A stretch of 64,000 bases of DNA from Phalacrocorax aristotelis (Eukaryota > Chordata > Aves > Suliformes > Phalacrocoracidae), in assembly GCF_949628215.1 (NCBI RefSeq), contig NC_134281.1:40718512-40782511 (forward strand). Reading direction: 5' to 3'. Both the position numbers and the translations under genes were made by a program. The notes beneath the pieces are model-generated. The model was not told where the DNA came from. It worked only from the letters and a program-made list of their open reading frames with translations, and ran no database searches. This document shows positions 45,185 to 55,286 of this stretch, piece after piece; position 1 is the stretch's first letter; each line of letters opens with the position of its first letter.

Positions 45185-46627
45185 ATAATCATGACATAAA
45201 CCACAATTATTTCAGTTGTATTCTTTAACTGTAGCTTTATTCTTTGGAGTACACTAGGGAGTAAAGGCTGAGTGTTAAGTGTTGTAGTGCAAACCAGCAA
45301 ACAGCTGCAGTGACAGCTCACGCTGGGCTGTCTGGATTCCACAAAGTGTTTACAGCGGTTTAAAGTTAAACTTTCAGTCATGAGTACAAATATTTCTTCC
45401 CAACTAACTACTGTTCTAGTTTCAGCTTTGCACATAAAATGTAATAAAATAAGCAATTTATTATATGCTTGTTCTCTTAACTTATGAAAACCCAACAGCA
45501 GGTTTCAGCTGTGAAATACGGGTAGCAAAAAGTCCACCTTCAGAATCAGAATAAAGCCAACGCAGTGCAGACAGCCCTGTGCAGCACCATGAGGCCTGTG
45601 AGTCAGACCCCCATCACAGCAGGGAAATGGCTGCAGCACGTGAGACCTGTGATCGGTCAGCACTAGCCCCTAAACTGGGCAGGCAGTAGCCATGCTTTAT
45701 TTCCTATTCCAGCTCCTTCCAGCAATGTCCCCTAAGGTCCTACTTAGTGGACAGTTAATTTGAATGCAGAGAGATTGGAAATACACTTCTGAGCTGAGAG
45801 GACTGTATTTCCCTTCTTGTCTATAGGCAGGTATCAGCTGAGAACACCAATTCAACTTTTTTTTTTTGGTAGATCCAAGCGCCTTTAATAGAAGGGCCCA
45901 GACATGTTAGATCTATATACTCTACACATGATGCAATTTTAAGACATTTTTTCACTTTATTTCAAACAATATGGGACTGAGCTAGTTTTCTCTACCTCTC
46001 TCAGCCACTTTTTCTGCACTCAGTGCTCAGGGGCAGCCAGGACAGCCCTGGGTGAGCAAAGTGCCTGACTCCCTCGTTCCCTGCTGCCCTCCCACCACAA
46101 AAGCCCACCTGGGGCACCTCTGGGGCCGGCAGGAAGGTTTGAAGGGACCCCACTATCCCCCAGGCAGGGCAGGGTAACTTGCAGCACTGAGCTACTGAGG
46201 CTTACAGCATCTAAAATACAGTGTGTGCATGGAACCAGGGCCATGGGCCCTGGCACACACTTATCTGCCCACAAACACCACTTAATGGGGATAGTTTTAA
46301 AATGCTTCTGTCTTACTTTCCAAAAATGTGGTTGCTACTTGGGGATCACATACTGACGGCAAATTCTGGGAGGAAAAAGAGCATTACAGGGATACCTGGT
46401 TCTGAAAGCAGCCAGAATCAGGTGCAAAACAGCATTTCACAGAGAATCACTTCCCAGAGAAAGCTCTGGGAAATACAATTATTATATTCACTGCTGAAAG
46501 ACTTATGGTAACCATATTTCAAAGCAGGTGAAAGTTGCCTTGGTCCTTCACAACCACTTTCAACATCAGCAACAGGAAGAGTTAAGCTGAATGTTCATTT
46601 CTCCTGCTGTTAAACTCAACTACCTCC
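45185..46627. other. INSL5-DYNLT5 convergent intergenic region
   Basis: The two genes point tail to tail. The stretch should hold both 3' UTRs. AATAAA on the plus strand lies at 45443 and 45550, and on the minus strand at 45961-45956 (about 670 bases past the DYNLT5 stop). A GC-richer block at about 46,020-46,190 has no recognisable repeat or gene. Confidence 0.5.
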
Positions 46628-47973
46628 TTATTCAAAATAGACAGCATAGACAGTTGCAAGAGCAAACAGTGACATGTTCTTGAACACATACGACGAAAAC
46701 GTATCACTTGCAGGATCCCACAGGCACCTGCTTCCAATCTGCATGCTCTGTTCATTCAGCTGCCCAATATGTATCACCACAACAATCTTGTACCTTGGTA
46801 TCATAAGGTCTTTCACCCGAGCTTTAATAACCTGCAAGAGAAAAACATGTTTAGACACAAGCGGCAAGCTCTCTTTACAGGAGATGTTCAGGGATTTGGT
46901 TTTCTAGGACAGACGAGCACAAGCATTGCACTGTAGAGCCCTTGCAACAATTCTGATGACAATCTTTGCACTGCAGCATTTGAAACATCTACTGCAAACT
47001 CCACCAGCCCTGCAGACAGGTGGCATGTACACTGCTGTGGTCATTTCACAAGAGAACCGACACTCCTATCTGGTAAAAACAGGCACATCTTCCTGCTGGA
47101 CTACTGAAATGCAAGCCGAGGTGTTATTAAGGAGTTACTGTACATGAATACAATATTCTCCTCCATGTGTGTTCACAGTTACCTGCTGATTACAGGGGGG
47201 AAAGGAAGACCAGACAGTAGCGTTTTTTTAATGCAGGTGAGCTCTTCTGCACCAAATCAGCTGAATGACTGAAGGGTCAGGAGGTGTCTTTTCTCAGCAG
47301 CCAAGACTGAATTTAAAAAGAAGAAGCGTGCACATGGGTCACTCCAGAAGTCAGCCACTACCATAACTGGCCTATTTTGGAAAGGTCTGATACATACTTA
47401 AATTTATTAATGATATTTTTGAACAGGGCAACCACAGTCCTGTGGGGGTTTTTACTGAACCACATGCTTGGCCAGAGCCACCACTGCTCAAACAAACTTC
47501 ATCATTAACTTGTATAAGCCTACATCCATCTCAGACAAACCTTTGGTGCATCTTGATGGCCTCCTCCAGAATTTATTTTACACTTGATTTTTATATCTGG
47601 GGACCTCCCCGCCCCGACGGCCACCTCCCTGACACCCTGTCGAGGTGTGAGGACAAAATGGCCGCCCCATGCCTCGAGCGTAGCGGTACCTCAGCCAGGT
47701 CCTTTGCCACGTCCCTGCACCGAGTCGGCTCGTAGGGCTGCTCCCTCAGGTAGCTCCCCAGCACATCCTTCAGGATATCATCCACCGCTGCCACCGGGAA
47801 GCGCTTGGGGGGACCTGAGGGGCAGGCAGTGAGGTTAAGCCCGGTTTTCTGAGGGAAAGCCCACCGCGCTGAAACCAGAAGGCGGCACCTCGGAGGGCCC
47901 CTCGTCGCGTCCGAAGCTGCCGGCCCTAGGACATACCCCAGCGAGGATCCCTGAAACCCGCGCCGCCATGCAT
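46628..47973 (-). CDS. DYNLT5: DYNLT5 (TCTEX1D1), Tctex1-type dynein light chain
   Basis: Tctex1-family light chains form dimers that bind dynein intermediate chains and cargo. Exons on the minus strand: 47937-47973 (ATG; GTATGT donor), 47690-47814 (CCTCAG acceptor; GTACCG donor) and 46628-46831 (TTGCAG acceptor; TAA stop). Phases are 1 then 0, giving 121 residues. The domain begins at about residue 14 ([19 protein letters not shown]) and continues with [39 protein letters not shown] and the terminal [14 protein letters not shown], which match DYNLT5 better than other Tctex1 members. Human DYNLT5 is about 179 residues, with a longer N-terminus. Only the frame starting at 47973 reads through the first junction; the nearby ATG at 47969 hits a stop in the next exon. 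Exon 1 lies in a CpG island, so a short form with its own promoter is plausible, but further upstream exons may have been missed. Exons 2-3 are firm; exon 1 is tentative. Confidence 0.9.
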
Positions 47974-48125
47974 CCCCGCACCGCTGATGAGGGGAGGCGG
48001 AAGGTCGGCGGCCAGCGCCGCCCCGCGGCCGCCGGGAGCGGAGCTGAGGTGGCCGCCGCCCTCCCGCCCCTGCGTGGTCCCGCCCAGCGCGAAGGGGTGT
48101 CGCCCGCGCGGGCAGCCATTCCGTT
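47590..48125. promoter_or_regulatory. CpG island at the DYNLT5 5' end
   Basis: A CpG-dense stretch covers the first two DYNLT5 coding exons and ends upstream at about 48,125. No TATA box is seen. It has the form of a TATA-less, CpG-type promoter for the minus-strand gene. Confidence 0.65.
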
Positions 48126-48760
48126 CTCCCACCGTGGGTGTCCCCACAGCCTCGTGGATCCCCACGGACCTCCTATGGTCCGTAGACCCCCACAGCCTCT
48201 TGTGAGTCTTGTGTGTCCCTACGGCCCTCACATGTCCCCACAGGCTCCGTGGATCCCTGCGTGTCCCTATATCCCCACAGATCCCCCTGACTCCCACAGG
48301 TCCGTGCATGTCCTTAACAGCCTCCACATGTCCTCACGGCTTCCACAGGACGCCGTGGCCCCTAGGAGTCCCCAGGGCCCCATGGGTCCCCATATGTGCC
48401 TGCAGCCCCCACAGGTCTCTATAGCCCCCACTTGCCCCCATGGCTTCCCACACATGGCTACACGTGTTCTATGGCCTCCACAGGAACCCACACATCCCTA
48501 TAGCCCACACAGGTCCCCATGACCCCTGTGGATCCCCATGGCCTCCCAGGTCCCCACATGTACCTACAGCCCCCTTGCGTCCCTACAGCCCTGCCATGTC
48601 CCCACGGCCTCCATGGATCCCCTCAACCCTACCCCCCCCAAGCCCCCACAGCCCCCAGACATCCCCTCAAGCTCCACTTGTCCCCACAGTCCCTGTGGAT
48701 CTCCACATGTCCCCACATGCCAACCCAGACCTGTCCCTAACCCGGGAAGCTGCACATAGC
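48120..48760. repeat. Degenerate minisatellite-like array (CCCCACAG / CATGTCCCCA words)
   Basis: About 640 bases are built from short related units. Plus-strand words such as TCCCCACAG, CCTCCATGG, GATCCCC and CACATGTCCCC recur at roughly 15-30-base spacing, with many changes. The composition is strongly C-rich on the plus strand, with few G. The three plus-strand frames and their complements stay open for 70-180 codons because of the repeat, giving Pro/His/Ser-rich products; I treat these as non-coding. It lies directly upstream of the DYNLT5 CpG island. Confidence 0.75.
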
Positions 48761-51700
48761 TCCAGCAGCAATGATGTTTTGGGCCAGGGACATGGCACCC
48801 CTTGACAGCTCTGCCCGGCTCCTCTGGGTTCTCCTGCATGTGCAAGCAAAGCTCACTGGGAGAAAGAAGTGGTTTATGTTTTTTTATTTTCAAGGAAAAA
48901 AAAAATCACATTTAAATTGCAACTCAGTTGGGTATTTAATGGGGTTCTTATGTATAGAATTAATAAACTTTGTTCTGACTTGGGGATTTATTTCTTGCAA
49001 CATTATGCATGGTAAATAATTGCATATTCAAGATTTTGTGAAATGGGTGACAGGGAGAATGGAGGAGAGACATTTATAAAAAACATTATTTACAAAAATT
49101 ATATCCACATAGTTGTATTCTAATCTATAAGGCAAGTAACATTTAAAATATGTTGTTTCATGATTATCTTCAACAAGTCAATACAACACATTCATATTAC
49201 CAGTGGTCAAATACAAAGCTTTGCTGCAATAGTCTGTGTGCAACAAACCTGTATGTCTTTTACAGTTTTTTTCTCTGAGAACAGTAGGTAAGCAGCAAAG
49301 TTTTCATCACAGACTAAGCAGTACCTAGGCCATCGTAGACTAAAGGTATAATATATCTCATTGCACGTTTAGGCAAAAAAGGCCAGCCATTAATTAACTT
49401 ATTTAACTTAAATCTTAAAAATAGACCTGTGTATCTTAATCCACAAATATTTATAAACATTTTATACAAGAGGGAGTTCATAAAATGATACAGGGCAATA
49501 CCCTGGGAGATCCAATTCACTTCTGGGGCTTCCTCTGGGTTCAGAGGTGTCACGGTTAGGGTGTTCTGTGCCCTGTGCCCTCCACCCGCCTGCCCATGGC
49601 TGTGGGAGCGGAGCTTCAAACCACAACCTGACTCGATTCCTCTCTCAGACCACAACTAACGTCTCCATACGATTTGTGCCGTCAAAGCAACCGGATGATT
49701 TCATCAACCTTAGAGTGTTTTGGAGTGGAAAACCCCTCCTGCGTGGATTACAAACCCAACAGCAGGATGGCATGTCTGCAGTAATTCACCCTGTGTCCAG
49801 AGAGAGATTTCTAACAGAGGAATAAGACATTCTGAATGCCTTGCTAAAACCTGACGTGTTTTATCACATGCTGCTTGGCCCGTAGTGAAGTCCTGCTTGT
49901 GTGCAAACCTTTGAAGAGCATTGCCACACTAATGCTTAGGATTTTAAGCACAGTTGTCAGCAGCATTTTCTGCAGTCCCTCCTAAAGTGATAAGGGAGGC
50001 CACGCAAGAGGTGGGGGTATTTCTGTGGATCTTTTTCTAGCCTTACAGTGAAATAATTAAAATACTGATGATCATAAAAACTCCCGGGCTCTGCAAGAAT
50101 TATTTTCCTTGGCAAACTTGAGAAACAGAAGAAAAGAAGAATTCTGGCTATGAAATTAAATCTTTGAGACAGTAATTTCTTATCGGCAAAGTACGGTGTG
50201 ATGATGTTACGTTATTTTGGTCATGGTAAGCTTCAAAATTAATTTTTCAACCAAGACATTTTCACATAAAAACAACAAAGGAGTAGGGAAGAACTCACTC
50301 TATATTCAGGGCAGTGAAGCAGCTTTCTCAGATAGATGTTGGGTGTTTGGGTAACAGACCGATGGGGTGTATTTAAAAAAACAAAAGGTAAAATGGAGCA
50401 GGATTCCTCTGCAACACAGAACTGTACCACGTGCCTAGTGGGCACAGGAACTGCACTGCTGCTGAAGGAGACAGGGAATGGAGGAAGAGGTCCGAGGAAG
50501 GCTGAACAGTTTTAGTAAAAGGTGTTTGACTCTGTCTGAGGGCATTTAAAAATGTCACCTTTTCATTGCAGTCCAGCTGTTTAAAAATGCTCCCACTGGG
50601 ATAAAGTGAAGCAGTGTTTCCTTACGTGATGCTCATGCTGCAGGAATCTCAGAGAGCAGCACTGAAAATGTTGCGCGGTAGCTGCTGGGGTACAGCTGTG
50701 GTTTGACAGAGTGCCATTGCTGGATGGTTTGTGTCATACGGAGTTAGATAAATGAACAAAAGTACGACCTATGGTGGTGTGGGCAGCATGGCACAGACTC
50801 GGCAGGGGCCTTGGTGGGAAAAAAATCACCTGTGCGAGAGCTGAACAATTTTTACAACCGGCACTAAACAGCCACGCTGGGTCTCTGTGATCATGTTAAA
50901 AGGAGAAGGCAGACAGGTCTCACATGCAGGCATGCATGGCTTCAAAGCTGTAAGTTTAAGCAGCATATTTCTCTGGCGTTTCCCCATGCAGCCCAAACCC
51001 TGAGCACTGCTGTGAGAGATACCCTCACAGCATCTGGCAGCGAGGGTGTGATGGTGCCTGCAGCCTGCCTGGGAAACTGCCTTCCCTCCCCATCTCCCCA
51101 CCTGGCCAAAATGGGATGACACTTTATCATAAACCTTTTTTCCCCACCTATTTTTTTTAAAAACCTCTAACAGATGAATCCTGAAAAGGCATACTGAAGA
51201 CAAAATTAATTTAACTGAAATATTGGATAACAGCACATCTTGAAGTCCAGCCTGCATCGGAGGAGCATGCAGTTGTGTAACTTCCTCGGTATAAGATCAC
51301 ACTCGTGTGACAAAGCTTTTGTGAGTGAAGCCGCACACGTACGCACTGAGAACTCATACCAGCTGGGCAGGAATAGGAGTTTAATGAACAGTGGCCTTAC
51401 AGCAAAAATAAGAAGCAGCTTTAAAACAGGGGAATTATATTTAAGAACAAATGCAAACACCAAATGAAAAGCTTACGATTTGGTAGTATTTCATACTATT
51501 GAGCAACTTCATAAGTATTAAGAAATATTGTTAAAGTAGAAAATTGGTCTGAAATGTCTCCTGTGAGGAGCACCATAAGCTGGCTGAGAATTGTGAATAT
51601 TTGCAACAAACAGAAGAGGAAACGTTGCAAACAAAGACTTCCTGCTCCTAACATCTAAAGACCCAAGTCTGCAGGTGTCCGTGGGGAAAAACACTCCTGC

Positions 51701-54700
51701 TCCACCAGTGAGCACCTTTACCCTGCAGGCATGGGCTGCTGGTGGCTACTGGGGACCCCAAGGAAAAATCCCTCAGGGGAGAGATGGCTTAGAACACAGT
51801 CTAAAGGGAAAGGTCCACAGAAGTGACCAGACTAAAGCCTTTCTGTGCATGCATCACACCTATTTATTATTAGAGTGCCTCCTTTATTTATCCTTTTCTT
51901 TACTCAGATAGTTAGATCTGAGTGCTGCTGGGTTAAGGGGTGCCAGTGCAGTGCTGGAGGGCTGAGCCCCCTTTTCAGCTTCAGCCTGACTTGGCAAAAG
52001 TCCTGCTGGATCACATGCTCAGGGTGCTGATGCTTAGCTCTAGAAATGCAGGTGACTTACAGGCAACTAAATCACTGCTGCCTTTTCAATGCCCTGCTGA
52101 CATAGCTGCTCTCTGCTAGCAGGCAGGGAGTACGAAGCAGATGCATTCCCTGAAGATACGCAGTTTTTCCTGCCTAAAAGCAGAGGTGAAGCCTGCAGAG
52201 CTTGAGTGCCTGGAATGCAACAGGGCAGTGCATCCCCCATGGCCTCTCCGGAGGCAGGGGCTCTCACTGCTACAATAGACTCCAGCATTGGGGATAAACA
52301 TTCCTATATATGCCCCTATTTGGTGCTCTAAATTTAAGTCTGATACATCCCAAACTGCTGCTCATAATCTTTTTTTTCTGCAGACACCCTCTCAAAGACA
52401 GCTGGAAAGGCGACCAGGCTCCTGTACTTCAGACTTAGAAATTCACCTGGTCTGTTCCTGCTCCCCACTTGGGCTAATGCTGGGGTGCCACACCCGTACA
52501 GCATGCAGGAAGACAAATACCTGACAAAATAAGCATCCCTGGGCCATTCTGCCACTCTGCCTCTCTGGTCAGACACCAGCAGGGCAGGAAAACTAAACCA
52601 TCAATGTAGACCGGTGTCTCCTTGCAAAGGAGCCCAGAAGGGCGATAGTGCTGGGAGGGAAAGTGGACACAGGAAGTTCAACACTCCTGAGCAAATGACT
52701 AGTGAACTAAAACACTATGCAAAAAATCGGCAAAAGCAGTATGCAAAAATCCTGTCCCAAACTGCTGGTTTTGGTCCTGGTGTCGCAGGCTGGGAATAGC
52801 TGTTCTGTGTCACCTGCCAGTGGCTGGAGGGGGGCCATGCCCCTGCAGGGCTGCCAACGTGCCAGCACATCAAATTCAGGTCTGCCAGGCAATTCGCTCC
52901 AGAAAGGGTGTAGGGCTTTCTCATTTCTCTACCCAGGCCACAAGGGCTGCATCCCTGTACCAACAGGCACCTGGAAAATGTGACCTCCATTTTGTGGGAC
53001 AGCACAATGGGACAAACTAGGGAACTTTGGGTTATGGGTTGTTTGTTTGTTTTTTTTAAAAAAAATCATTTAAAAACCCAATGCTAATGTAAACACCTTG
53101 TATTTAAAATGAAATATAAAGTAAAATATCTATGTTCTGGTAATATTTACATTATAAAATCCTTATTTTCAGGACTATGACGTAGATCTCTCTTGGAAGC
53201 ATGAGTTTATAACAATTGTACACAGCATGAACCAATTATGCAAAAACTGATTCTTGGATTTTGCCCTATATTCCTATGTCAGAAAGGGGTAGGTTACATA
53301 GTTTATACATGTTTCCATTTCAGGGGAAAAATTAACAGAGTTGAACACTCCATCCAGGAGTACCATCAGGTTTACTTTCAAAAACTGCGAAGTTGTATGA
53401 AGTTGCGTAACTGAATTGTGCTTTATCATCTGTATTGATACCTTTTGTGAGCATGCACACAAATCAACTACCCTAGCACATGTATCTTAATCTGGGAGTC
53501 ATCTCAGAACTGAAATATCTCCAGATTTTCTTAGCTCCTTTTAAGATGGGCGTGGCTTTCTGTTTTCTTATGTCACTCCAAACTGCTCTGTGACCAAACA
53601 CTTCCCAAAATGCACAGTCTAAGTCTTTCAATGCAAATGCACAAGCCTAATCCTGGCAACATTTGTAACTGTAAAACTAGAACTATCAGTCATCTCACAC
53701 ATTTCTAAGGTCCCCAAATCCACGTTCAGTGGTGTTCTCTGTGCATCTGAACAGCAGATACATTTAGTTTTGAAAAGATTCCTTCTTTTTTCTCCATATC
53801 ACCAAATTCCCCCATGAGAACAAGCTCTCCATGTTGGCAGACGCTGTTCCATTAATGCCATGCATGCTATCAGCATGTTGCCAGCAGTAGGCTGAGACTA
53901 TCAACTAGAGATCAAATGCTGCATACTGCACAGGCAATGCACAGAGAGGAGTCGCACCCAGTGCAGGAGCCCAGCTTCGAGCCCGCGTCAGCTCAGGGAA
54001 AACATTGAGGGACAATTTTTCCCCTGCAGCCTCCAGTTTAGCACTTCTATGCATTTTCCTGTCTCCATGAGATAGCTGCTCCTGATGCCAGTGAGGCAGG
54101 GTCCTGCCCCGCAGGCTTTCGGCAGCCCCCTGTGCTGCCCCTGCTTCCTCGGCATCAGCACCAGCCCCAAGCTGGCACTGGGTGTCCCACCAAGGGTCAG
54201 GCTTGGGCTGTGTTTATTTTCCAATGCTTGCATATATATGCTTTCCTCCCTGTGTGGTAAAATGGAAAGGCATGGGGGAGGCTGCATACCTTTAAAGCAT
54301 TTTCTAAACCTGTGGGGCTTTCAAAAATGGAGGAAAAAAACGGAAAAGGCAAGCAAAGGAACATAGAAATGCAACCAAATATCTGGAAACTGCTTGGAAA
54401 ATTCACCCTTAAAAACAACAATAACTCTTCTGGACAGTGCTGTAAGCTCAGAGTTACTACCCAGCCTCTTTGCCTGCATATTTCCTTATCTGCACCTCTG
54501 CAAAATGTAAGGGCATGGGGCAATGAGAAGCGATCATCGCCTGTGCACATGCTGCTGGGACTCCTGACAGTTAATATGCAGCTGTAAGGGAACAAGGGCA
54601 TGTTCATGGCGGTTGCTTGCAACGGAAATTTGAAGTAAATACTCTTTATAGGAGTGACATTTTTTTCTGCTTTTTGCTGGGAGACTGTATTAGGAACCTC

Positions 54701-55286
54701 CACATTTACAGTGATATTTTTCTGGAGTTAAACCAGCTAAACCTGAAGATTTTTATTCATCACCATGAGACATACTAAGGATTGAAGAAAAAGTAAATAA
54801 GCATGTCGGTCTACTTCACTCTCTCTTTATGAGGCACCCCCTTCATAACAGCTATCAGTATTGTATTTAAATTGTATATATTGACAAAATGTAATCTACC
54901 TCTGTAAGCATTGTGCCATTCAACAGTACTACTATTAAATTTATATACCACAGTTTAAATTACATCCATTTCATGAATGGTAAAATGCTAAAACTCAAGT
55001 GTCTAACTGCCAAAATACAGCCTTACTGGAATGAGTACAATTTACAAATACAATAATTACATTTTAAAACCATTAACAATGTTACATCTAGAAGTAAATA
55101 CTGTGGGACTGGTCAAGACGGTGTTTTCCAAGGAAAAAATGCTGAAAGTTGTCAACACTTCCAACAGAAATGTCCCGAGTGCAGGATTTAGTTCATTTTC
55201 CTTAAACTGTAATTAAAACCCGCTCCACGCACAGCAGTCCTTGGGTATTCTCCGTATTATTTTCCATAGACTTGCATAAGCTTCCA
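48761..55286 (-). other. Region downstream of SGIP1 stop codon; possible long 3' UTR
   Basis: No coding exon was recognised between the DYNLT5 minisatellite and the SGIP1 stop. The sequence is AT-rich with several minus-strand poly(A) signals: AATAAA at 54757-54752 (about 530 bases past the stop) and 48992-48987 (about 6.3 kb past it). On the minus strand, 48.9-49.5 kb and 53.0-53.3 kb have the U-rich look of neuronal 3' UTRs. A minus-strand open frame of 168 codons at 54.2-54.7 kb has no recognised motif. Which signal is used cannot be told from sequence. Confidence 0.4.
54752..54757 (-). terminator. Candidate proximal SGIP1 poly(A) signal (AATAAA)
   Basis: TTTATT on the plus strand reads AATAAA on the minus strand, about 530 bases after the SGIP1 stop codon. 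It is the first canonical signal found in that direction. Its use is inferred. Confidence 0.35.

Noticed and set aside
47968-48805. Pro/His/Ser-rich open frames in the DYNLT5 upstream repeat
   Set aside because: They arise from the degenerate minisatellite, which keeps several frames open at once.
49310-49330. Alternative SGIP1 last exon (AG-GTACTGCTTAG) encoding only two extra residues
   Set aside because: The exon at 55287-55309 gives the conserved GKYLADN end with correct phase and is nearer the penultimate exon.
54197-54703. 168-codon minus-strand open frame
   Set aside because: It lies in the probable SGIP1 3' UTR and has no recognised domain or splice context.
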